From: Aurantiochytrium sp. KH105
Taxonomy: Eukaryota > Sar > Bigyra > Thraustochytrida > Thraustochytriidae
Length of the DNA: 64,000 nucleotides
NCBI GenBank assembly: GCA_003116975.1
Contig: BGKB01000010.1
Location: forward strand, 558,001 to 622,000
Reading direction: 5' to 3'
The position numbers and the translations under genes are program-made. Of the stretch, positions 31,392-40,296 are shown in pieces. Position 1 is the stretch's first letter. Each line of letters opens with the position of its first letter. The notes beneath the pieces were generated by a model. That model did not search any database, had not been told where the DNA came from, and saw only the letters and a list, made by a program, of their open reading frames with translations.

Positions 31392-32228
31392 GTCACCTGC
31401 GCAGGTCCTGGTCGGAGGCCGCCCTCTGCACCGTCCACTCGACTCGGCGTTGAGGGCGCCTCTGCGTCATCGATGAACAGCTAGCAGCAGCTCAGCTAGC
31501 TTGCTGGATCGAGCACTTGTCGGCGACGGTGGCGGCTGCACAAGAAAAGCCCCGCGATTACGGCTCACAACCTGCGAGCCAGCTGCCAGCCATCAGCCAG
31601 TCCAGCCAGCCTACCCGCCATCTCCGTCACGTACCCACTGGTGACTGACTGACAGTGAAGTCGCCGACCAGCCAAAGGTGCGTGCATGCCGAGCCAGGCC
31701 CAGTCACCCTGGCCAGCCAGCCACCATCTCCTGGGCCCGCAAGTTCTGGCACCCGTGGTGGGGCTCGGCCAGCACGTTTTGCAGTTTGCGGCGCTGCAAG
31801 CAATCTTCGACTTTTGCTCTGCTCTGCTCTACCCTGCCCGTGCACTGATCAGTCGAGCAACCGATCGATCGATCACTGTCTGTTCCTCTCTCTCCAGCGC
31901 GTCGTTGCTGAAATCTACACCACAGAACCCCGCACCTACCACTGTCCCTCAGCAGCCAGCAGCTATCTGTATGATTTGCTCCACAGCTTCCAAATTAATG
32001 TGCTGTAGGAGAGTGTGGGTCCTGGGTGATCGACGCACGCGCTCCGTCTTTTTTCAACGTCCCTCTTTACACATTGAAAGTACTGCCACTGATGGAGAAA
32101 GGAAGGAAGAAGAGGGGGAGGACGGAGAAACTCTAACCCAGGCTGCAAGCCTTTGTGTTTACGTCAAGCGAAACGAGCATGAGCTGGACCTTTCTGCCTT
32201 TCCACTTTAGAAAAGAGAAAGAAGAAAA

Positions 32229-32242
32229 GGGGGGGGGGGGGG
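32229..32242 (+). repeat. G14 homopolymer
   Basis: Fourteen consecutive G following a GAAAAG stretch. With G12 at 38201-38212 and C19 at 12712-12730 it is one of three long G/C runs in intergenic DNA. Confidence 0.85.
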
Positions 32243-33648
32243 TAGGCGGCATCTAGCTGCTCGCCTGTCTGCTTGCTTGGGCGGACGGTCGCTGTCGGTC
32301 GCCAGTGGCAGTGGCAATGAATGGCGGCAGCTGGCTGTAGCTGTTGCTGTCGGTCGCAGCCCTGCCGCACGCGGGAGAGCCTCGCTTGCTCGCGAGCGCA
32401 ACGCGCCACTTGTCGCCTCTTTCTAGCGATAGATGCAGTAAATCGCGACGCGACTGACGCGCGATCTCTCGCATCTTCCTTCCCTTCCTTCCGTGCTTCC
32501 TTGCCTGCACATAGCTGCCTCTGCTTGTTTTGCCTCCCTCGCCTAATCGCTGTGAGTCACCCTCAAAAATTAAGAAAAAGTTTTTGCAGTGAGAGCGAAG
32601 ACTTGCGGGGAGGGCCCGCACTTCATTTCCCGGTGATGGCGCGCCATCTTGACCTGCATCGACCGACGAGGCGAAGCGATTGAGCCACGAATCCCAGCGA
32701 GACGGGCGGCCCGTGTCGCAGCCGTCCCTGCTCACAGTAAGTTTGTCTCGGACAGGCTGACTGCTCAGCAGCCACCGTTGTCTATGGCCACGTTGGATGG
32801 ACAAGACCCGGGAAGCCACGACGAAGAAGAGGAATAGCAAGAGGACCTGGCGGCCAAGGATCTCATTCCTTTCTTTCTTCCTTCCTTCTTTCCAGCTTGC
32901 GTTGGCGGCCTCCCGTGCTCAACGCAGTCTCCGCATCATTAGATTGGCGATAAGACGAAAAGGCTTGGCAGTACCCGCCAACTAAACATACCGCAGAGAA
33001 CTCGGCGCAAGATTTTGTCGCCGTTGGCCCTATGTATAGTATGTTGTAAGTCGAGCAAGCCTTGCGCGATGGTCATGGCAGAGAACAGCTATGCGGGCTG
33101 AGGGTCGCGACGCATAAGCCAGCTAGCTGTCAGGCGTTTGTGAAGGAGAAAGGAAAAGTGCGAGTACAGACAGCATCATCACTGCCCGCCTGCTTGTCTT
33201 TTTCTGCCCTCCTCCAGCGCTCGCCGCCACCTTGACAATCCCCTCAACTTTGCTTGACGGCGGGGCGGCCAGCTTTCCTCTCAGAATTTGCCCTCCTGCC
33301 GGACGCAGATTCCTGACTGATATCTGTGCTGAAACCTGGTCTCGGACATCACATCCTCCCAGCTTGGCACTGGTGGCTTGGCCGACCAACCCTGAGACTG
33401 TGATGTCTGCCACCAGTCTTTGCTTGCCTTGCCCGGATGTCTGGCTTGCCCAGCCAGGTGCCTTTGTCAGTTGCAATAAGCACGATGTAGACTCTGTGTT
33501 CACAGAAACGCGCCATGCGCTCATTGGAGCGACGCCACGGCACTTTCAACGCTGACGGGGGCAACCGTGACCCACAGAAGTGAGACAGACTCGGACGGCC
33601 GTGCGACGCACCTGCTGGCTGCAGAGCCGCAGACAGCACTCCTAGTGT

Positions 33649-33699
33649 AGTCGCCGTCTGAGCGTAGTCGCCGTCTGAGCCGAGTCGCCGTCTGAGCCG
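33649..33699 (+). repeat. 17-bp minisatellite, three units
   Basis: The unit AGTCGCCGTCTGAGC plus two variable bases occurs three times at exact 17-bp spacing (starts 33649, 33666, 33683). Unlike the microsatellites around it, the unit is complex sequence. Confidence 0.85.
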
Positions 33700-34361
33700 A
33701 GCCGTCCCTGGCGGGTCGCCGCCACTGTCCATGTGTCCAGGAAGAAGCGCGCGGACGCCTTGCCTGCGTTGTCCCACCATTGGCAGCTGCGGACGGCCAG
33801 TCAGCACCCCGCCGTGATTCAGAGCGTGCGTCGTTTGCTGCCGCCGGACAGACCACACACTGCGGACTGGCCAGACGCTGCGGAAGCGGCATGCGCCGCA
33901 TCGTGTGAGCGTTTCCGACCTCGGAATCCTGTGAGCTTTCGCTTCGTTTGTCCCTGACGATGGTGGCTTGGGTTGGGTACCCACCTCCCTTTTGTCCCCC
34001 TGTAGCTTGACCTAAGGTCGGATCTGGCTCAGCATCAATCAAACAGGACAAGCATTGGGCGATTGTCTGCGCAAAGCGGTCCTAACTCACACAAGGCACG
34101 GTGGTTGCATACCTTGGATGTGCAGGAACGATTCTATAAAATCAAGCTGTAGGTAGTAGGCCTAGTGCTGTTGATGTGTTCGCCTTATAGTGAGAAAAGG
34201 AAACAAAATGGACGGTGAGCAAAAGAACACAATCATGCTTTCATCGTCGCCAGCTCCTTTTTTCATAAGATGACGTCGGTCCGCAAGACGTCTGTCTGCC
34301 TGTGTTGAGGGGTGTAGACAATGATTTGCGACAACGAAGTGATGACGTCAATCCAATTCTG

Positions 34362-34625
34362 ATGGGAGAGATAGATGATTGCCTCGACAACCTACAACAC
34401 CAAAAGCCTGTTTTTCTTTGCCGACACAAAGGTAGTAAGTGGAATATCGGCGAAATGGCTAACCGCATCTCCGCCCACATCGAAGCAAGCCAAGGTAGTA
34501 ACGAATCGCTGATGCCAAAGACAAGAGTAAATTTGAATGAACAGCCAGACCAAAAAAGACTCCCCAGCCTTCTTCTCTTCTCTCTTCTCTTTTATATATT
34601 TGCATTTTTGGTTTCATTACAGTGA
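34362..34625 (+). CDS. Coding-like open stretch, possible last exon or gene relic
   Basis: The plus frame is open from 34269 to the stop at 34623-34625; the first ATG is at 34362 (87 codons). The translation (for example GEIDDCLDNLQHQKPVFLCR) is compositionally protein-like but matches no family I know. It would converge with the 995-aa gene, ending 9 bp from its stop, in line with the tight convergent pattern elsewhere. It may be the final exon of an unresolved spliced gene, a relic, or chance. Confidence 0.2.
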   Translation: MGEIDDCLDNLQHQKPVFLCRHKGSKWNIGEMANRISAHIEASQGSNESLMPKTRVNLNEQPDQKRLPSLLLFSLLFYIFAFLVSLQ

Positions 34626-34634
34626 TTAGCTTCA

Positions 34635-37622
34635 TCAATTGGAATTAGGAAGGTTGAGAAGCGAAGACATCATGGGCGTGGAATGCATGCGACGCTGCCG
34701 CTGAGAATCAGGAAGAGGGTCAGCGACAGCGTTGGCGCAGGTCGCACAATAGTCCGGACTGTGCGCAGCCTTGATAAAGTCGAGAATCTCGCCGTCCGAC
34801 CAGTCTCGAACCTGCAAGAGCTGCTCGCGAGCCTGCGCCGCGAGCGCTTTGCCGTCCGAAATCTGCTGGTGCAGCGTCAGCAACTTGCTCATGAGCCGCG
34901 AGCGCGAACGCGTGTAGTGCTGCTTGAACACCGGTGATTCCCCTTTGTATTGCTGCAGGCCCCACGCGCTGCATGTCGCGCAGTCGCAACAGAGCAAGAG
35001 CGTGCTCTCCACCTCGCCAGAGGACAGAAAGCTCGCCAGACGAGCGTGAACGCTGGGCAAAGAGTTGGAACCATCCAAGTGAATGGCACGCAGGAATTGC
35101 TGGAGCTCCACGCGAGCCGGCTCGCTCCAGTCCGTGAGCACGGCGCCCGGCGACTGGCCATCTTTCGTCCCGCTGCTCTCGCCAAAGATGCGCTTGTGCA
35201 CGTGTTTCGAAATCTCGGGCAACGGCGACGAGGCACCGAGTTCCGCTTGCAAGGCGATTTCGAGCTCCGCAAGGTTGTCGAGCTCGCGAACCTTCTTCCA
35301 AAAGGCCATCTGAGGACGATTGCGACGCTCCTGGAAGAGAAGTTTGAGCTTTTGCTTAAAGTCGTTCTCGCGCGGAAACAACTGCGCAGCCCAGCCAATG
35401 TTTTCGCTCATCAAATAGTAGAACTGTTTCCAGTCCCGCTCCTTGCGCCGGTTCAGACTCAGCGTGTTGGCCACGAGATCATAAAATTCAATGTGCTGCG
35501 CAAGCGTCATGCTCTTTGGCGCCTCCGAGCTTTGCCGCCGCTTCCTCAGGCCCAAACCGCTTCGCGAGTTACGTGAGCCCCGTGAACCGCGCGAGCCTCG
35601 CGAGCATTCGCTCGCGTCACTGTACACGGACCCGACTTGACTGCCGCGGTCGTCATCCCCGCCGCCGAATCCGGACCCGCTGCCGCTTACATTTCCAGCC
35701 GATACACATCGCCGAAGCGGCGTTCCCAGGTTGCCGGCCTTGTTAATGACACCGCTGGCCGTCACGTCGTCCGGGTCGCCCTGGCCGTGGATCACTGGAT
35801 GAATTGTCAGAGCCGGCGGCATCCCGTCCAAGAGGGGCGAAGCCATCTCTGCGGACGGTTCCAAAGGAGGGGGCGCCATGATGCCCCCCGCCCAGCTGTA
35901 AGACCGCGGCAGCATCGAGTTGGGCTGCGAAGGAGAAGGCATCTCATGCGAGAGCAAGTCCTGTGCGCTCTCTTCGTCGGCAACAGTCGCAGAAGATTGC
36001 CTCCTGTCCAGCGTGGGACGCTGCGCTTGCTCTGCTCTGTGCCCGTGCCTCTTTGCAACCTGGTGCGACGGTGAAGATGGCGAAGGCGACGCTGTGAATA
36101 CGCCAGCTCCAGGGTCTGAGACGTTGTCCTCGAAGACTGTTCCGCTCACAGACCTCGCAGGTCGGTGCATATCCGTCGCCGTAGCCCCGAGTCCAAAGTC
36201 CTGCCCAAAGTTGAACTCGAGCGTGCTAATGAGCGCAGAGAGCCCGTCGCCATTCTCTTGTACCGCGGCGCGCTTTTCTGAGTCGTCCCCAGCGACATCC
36301 AACAAGTCTGCTGCCGTCTGCGCGTCCTCGCTCAGCTTCCGAAACGTCTCGTACGCCAACTTTTTGTAGAAATACTTGAGCTTCCCGGCCAGCACTTTTT
36401 CGTTGTGCGTTTCCTCTCGAACGGCCGCTGCGAGGTCTAGACAGCCTCGTTCCTCCAGCAGAGGCGCCAAGGTCTTGAAGGCAAAGTCTTGAACGCGTTT
36501 TGTCATGTACTTGGTGTTTTTACGCGTTTGGTACTGTTTCTTTGTCGTCCATTGCTGCCGCGGCGTCGCCCTGAATGCTAGCCAAAACACTTCATCACGG
36601 AAGATGTCGCGCTTCTCGAGACAAGACCGCAGCTGTTTTACAATTTCGTGCACCGGGTCCGTGTCAGTCGTCAAAAAGACGACGGGGTCCGTGTGCGTGC
36701 GCGAATGCGTGCTCTTACAATCGTCGTCCTCCTCGTATTCGTCGTTCGACCGGTATCGATTCCACGCCGCGCCCGCGGGCCCGCGACGCGGAATCATGCT
36801 TGGCGGAGCGAACATTGGGACACGAGGCACCTCATTCCCGACGCTCGCAAATGCTGCGGCCGTGACGCCCACGCCGTTGTTCTGCTGCTGTTGCTGCTGA
36901 TGCTGCTGGAATTGTTGCTGGAGTGCCACAATGCCATCGCCATCGGCGTTCATGAGCGAGGATAGCCCCATCTGCCTCAGCTCGTTGGCCAGGTCTGCGT
37001 CGCTTGCCTCCTTCTCGCTGCTATATGCCGCTGCGCTTGCGCCGTTCCCCGTAAATCCAAGTGGAGGCGGGGGCGGGATTGCTCCGAGATCTCCTTCCGA
37101 AGAGGACAGCGAAGAGCCCGAGCCGAGCAGCGACGAGGACGACGAGAATGATACAGCTGCTCCGAGTGGCTTGGGGTCGCGCACGATGGCGCGGAGCGGA
37201 GGCCGTCTTGCGGACGCGGATGCGGACGCGGACGCGAGCGCGGGCGCGGATGCAGACGCGGATGCGGATGCGGACGCGAGCGCGGGCGCGGGCGCGGATG
37301 ATTTCATTAGTCTCTGGGAAGACGAATTGCTTTGCCGCGGTTGATGATACCCCTGTTCTTGCTGCGCTGAAGAGATCTGCTGCACGGTCTGCCGCACGGG
37401 TTGTTCGTGGTTGAGCCCAGGTCGGCCTTGGTCGAGGTCTGCGTCGTTCTCCTCGACCGAGGAAGCGCCGTCTTGCGCGAGGCCAAAGACGCCCTCGCTC
37501 TCGAGGATGCTGCCGAGCTCGAGCGAGTGCATGCGGCCCGAGGCCCCGAGCGACGGCACCGAAGCAGAGGCCTCGCGCGAGTTGGAGTCCACGAGCTTGC
37601 CCATGGCTCGGAACTGGTCCAT
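34635..37622 (-). CDS. Unrecognised 995-aa protein with two helical modules
   Basis: No family recognised. Residues 1-300 are low-complexity: Gln-rich, an Ala/Ser alternating run encoded by GCGGACGCGGAT-type repeats (37213-37300), Ser runs and poly-Gln. A charged helical module spans about 315-450 (with VFWLAFRATPRQQW and KLKYFYKKLAYETFRKL). Ser/Gly-rich linkers follow, then a second helical module at about 705-800 (HIEFYDLVANTLSLNRRKER) and a Cys-containing C-terminal region (CCDCATCSAW; YCATCANA) that could bind metal. No TM or signal peptide. Start: the ATG at 37622 begins MDQFRAMGKLVDS; Met7 is an alternative. Upstream DNA is GC-rich and repetitive. Confidence 0.78.
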   Translation of the reverse strand: MDQFRAMGKLVDSNSREASASVPSLGASGRMHSLELGSILESEGVFGLAQDGASSVEENDADLDQGRPGLNHEQPVRQTVQQISSAQQEQGYHQPRQSNSSSQRLMKSSAPAPALASASASASASAPALASASASASARRPPLRAIVRDPKPLGAAVSFSSSSSLLGSGSSLSSSEGDLGAIPPPPPLGFTGNGASAAAYSSEKEASDADLANELRQMGLSSLMNADGDGIVALQQQFQQHQQQQQQNNGVGVTAAAFASVGNEVPRVPMFAPPSMIPRRGPAGAAWNRYRSNDEYEEDDDCKSTHSRTHTDPVVFLTTDTDPVHEIVKQLRSCLEKRDIFRDEVFWLAFRATPRQQWTTKKQYQTRKNTKYMTKRVQDFAFKTLAPLLEERGCLDLAAAVREETHNEKVLAGKLKYFYKKLAYETFRKLSEDAQTAADLLDVAGDDSEKRAAVQENGDGLSALISTLEFNFGQDFGLGATATDMHRPARSVSGTVFEDNVSDPGAGVFTASPSPSSPSHQVAKRHGHRAEQAQRPTLDRRQSSATVADEESAQDLLSHEMPSPSQPNSMLPRSYSWAGGIMAPPPLEPSAEMASPLLDGMPPALTIHPVIHGQGDPDDVTASGVINKAGNLGTPLRRCVSAGNVSGSGSGFGGGDDDRGSQVGSVYSDASECSRGSRGSRGSRNSRSGLGLRKRRQSSEAPKSMTLAQHIEFYDLVANTLSLNRRKERDWKQFYYLMSENIGWAAQLFPRENDFKQKLKLLFQERRNRPQMAFWKKVRELDNLAELEIALQAELGASSPLPEISKHVHKRIFGESSGTKDGQSPGAVLTDWSEPARVELQQFLRAIHLDGSNSLPSVHARLASFLSSGEVESTLLLCCDCATCSAWGLQQYKGESPVFKQHYTRSRSRLMSKLLTLHQQISDGKALAAQAREQLLQVRDWSDGEILDFIKAAHSPDYCATCANAVADPLPDSQRQRRMHSTPMMSSLLNLPNSN

Positions 37623-38921
37623 GGCGCCTTTCCCACGGCACGTGCGGGCGGCCAGCCAGGTCGGGAGAGCGCAGCAGGCTCAGACTGTCTCCCCGCGCAG
37701 GCCGCGAGGGCGAGAACTCGAGGGAGGGAGCCAGGGAGCCAGGGAGCCAGGTTTGCAGGGCCGGCGCGGGCGGGCGGCGGCGCAGCGCAGCGCAGCAGCT
37801 CCAGCGGCCAGGCGGCTGAGCGCAGCGGCGCTCGCGGCTCGCCCCTCGTCGAGGGTTGGGGCGCAGAAGCTTGCTTTCTTCGCTCAGCGTCTGCCGCCCG
37901 CCAGCCGCATGCACGCCGGCGCTTCCCGCCCCCTTGCCGGCCACGCCGGGGAGGCGGGCAGGCCGCGGAGCAGCGCGCACGCCCCCGCGGCCTGCCCGCC
38001 TGGCCGGCCTGCCCGCTTGTCTCGAGTGTCTCTGCTCCCTCCGCGGCGCCGCGTTGATGGGATTGGCGCCAGTTCCGCGCTCTGGCTCCCGCGATCCTGG
38101 CGCAGAGGCCAGTGGCGGCAGAGGGAGCGACGGTTCGAGAGAGGGACGGAGAGGGCGAGCCGGTAGCGGAGTGACCCTCCCGAAGTGCAGCTGCAGAGGC
38201 GGGGGGGGGGGGTGGGTCGTGACAGGTCGTGGCGGGCGTCCTGACGGTGAAGGCAAGGCAAGCTTGGATCATCCAAGGCAGTGCAGGCAGTGCAGGCAGC
38301 ACGAACGCATGGCCATGGTGGACGGACGGCATCACGAGGGCTTGGCAATCAGTCGCTGGCAAGGTGGCGGTCATTACCCAGTTGACAGAGAGTTGAGACG
38401 ACGATCATGCGTGGTCGCAGGATGGCAGAGGAGGAAGACGGTTGCAGCGAGATGAGCCTTGGAGACACAAACGATCGATCCCGCCAGCCTCCTTACGACC
38501 GACTGCGACTATACACTGCAGCTAGCAGCCATGGCAGAAAGTAGCGAGAAAGAGGGAAAGCAGCGCGCATGAAAGTCTCTGCGTAGGGCAGGGCGGCCGT
38601 CAAGCAGGCTGAGCGGGCGAGGCTGTTGTTGGCGGTACCGGGGGAAGGAAGGGGTGGTGGTGAGGAGGAGATCGAATCGACGCGGGCCGCACTCCTTCCT
38701 TTATTGTATATATACCTCACTTTCGGAGGAGGCGCTTCGCAGCATCCATCGCGATCATCCACCTCGAGCGCTGGCGGGTGTTCGCCTGGCCGCATGTCGT
38801 GCATGCCTTTCATTCTTTCTGTCTCTATCTTTCACGGGGGCCGGCCGGCGCATACGCGAGGCTCGCATCACAGTCCGTCGCAGTTGGCCGCTTCTCTGCA
38901 AGCCCGATTGATCGATTTGCG

Positions 38922-38976
38922 GCAAGCAAGCAAGGAAGCGAGTAAGCAAGTAAGCAAGCAAGCAAGTTAGCAAGTA
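38922..38976 (+). repeat. (AAGC)n/(AAGT)n microsatellite
   Basis: About 55 bp of GCAA/GTAA units with interruptions, 1.3 kb upstream of the 995-aa gene start. A purer AAGC tract recurs at 39439-39470. Confidence 0.8.
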
Positions 38977-39437
38977 TCCACGCGACGGCAACTTGAAGCT
39001 GCAGCCATGGCAGCTGCAGCCAGGCGAAGGAAACGCGCGCGTTGACGAAGATACACATGAGCGCAGTGCTGCGGGTCACTCACTCGCCCCCTCGCTCTCG
39101 CACTCACGGTTCATCCATCACCCGCCGTCGCTGTGGGCCGTGGCTCACAGTCACAGTCAGTGCAGCTTGCGCAACTAGCGACAAGGCAGGCTAGGCAGGG
39201 TTGGTCGCGGCCGCCGGCCGCTGCGCGTAGACCACCCTGCACGCACCCTCGCTCGCTCGCTCGTTCCCGGCCGCCACTCATGTATGTTGGGGGAGCGGCG
39301 GGTTGAGCGAGTGCGAACCGCAGACAGGCAGGCAGGCTTGCCAAGGCCTCCCTCCCTCCCCCCATCCCTCCCTGCGTTGAGCAGATAGACGGGCGGGCCT
39401 ATTCCGCGTTGACCAAGCCGGCCGGCCGAGCGGCCAG

Positions 39438-39438
<1 letters not shown>

Positions 39439-39469
<31 letters not shown>

Positions 39470-39470
39470 A
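39439..39470 (+). repeat. (AAGC)8 tetranucleotide microsatellite
   Basis: Eight nearly perfect AAGC units between GC-rich flanks. Confidence 0.85.
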
Positions 39471-40296
39471 CCGTCCGCTGTCGCCTGCACGTGGATGGAG
39501 GATGCTGCCACTGCCCGCACGCACGCAGAGAGACGCTGGCGCGACGTGACGCCGACGCGACGGCAGGCGAGGAAGCCTTTGTTAGGGCAGCTCACGTCCT
39601 TATTACAGTTAGTTACGGGCCGGGAACGATCGATCACACGCAGGGCTGTGGCTGTCCTTGTGCACAACGCGAGTAGCCTCTTCCCCCGCAAACTAACGTA
39701 AAGGCGGCGGCGGGCGCGGTGACCTGCGGGCGATGGTGGGCAGCGAGGGAGGCCACGGAGAATTTTATGAACTCGGTGAGCCCGGACCAGTCGCGTGGTT
39801 TTGGGGGGGGAGCGATGAAGGCAATGGCAACATCATGGGATCAACCTTAAGATGGCTGGATGGCTGGCTTTGGCTGGCTGATGAATGGAAAGATGACGTG
39901 ATCAGTGTTGTGATTAGGTGTTGGCATTCAATTTACTGCTCCTGTGATCGATCTCTGGTGAAAAAGATGTTCGCCTGGGGATCTGCACTTGCTTGAAATC
40001 CGAGATGAAACAGTGACCGGTAAAACAGGATACCCCACCCTCACCACCAAATAAAAAGTATAAGCCGACTAGAACTTGCGCAGTGATGAAACGAACAAGC
40101 GTGACGAGGAATATGGTGACCACGTAAGTGATGATGGAAACATCATTGTCCACCACCACCACCACAACAACAACGACAACGAGACGAAGCAGTAGTACAC
40201 TTGCTTCTTGCAAATTGTTTGCTTTCAAGGTCGCTTTGAAAACTAAAATTGATCGAATGACTGATTTGATTTTTCTGGATAAAATGTACGCAGGAG

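Larger units (their letters stand above)
26185..34634. other. Gene-poor, microsatellite-rich intergenic region
   Basis: About 8.4 kb with no supported gene, upstream of the vWA gene and downstream of the 995-aa gene. Tracts include GCTT (27078-27121), GCGGCG (28266-28294), GCAA then AGCCA (28874-28990), CTG (29355-29377), a poly-A run (29764-29779), ATCG (30400-30420), GA (30571-30594), GCTC (31361-31391), G14 (32229-32242) and a 17-bp minisatellite (33649-33699). A faintly coding-like open stretch at 34269-34625 is listed separately. A spliced gene with short exons cannot be excluded. Confidence 0.4.
37623..40296. other. Upstream region of 995-aa gene / downstream of Zn2Cys6 gene
   Basis: About 2.7 kb without a supported gene. 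The first 600 bp is GC-rich leader-like DNA. G12 lies at 38201-38212, AAGC/AAGT tracts at 38922-38976 and 39439-39470, and a CAC/CAACAA stretch at about 40149-40178. Sequence from 39,850 to 40,290 becomes AT-richer, likely 3' flank of the Zn2Cys6 gene. Confidence 0.45.
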
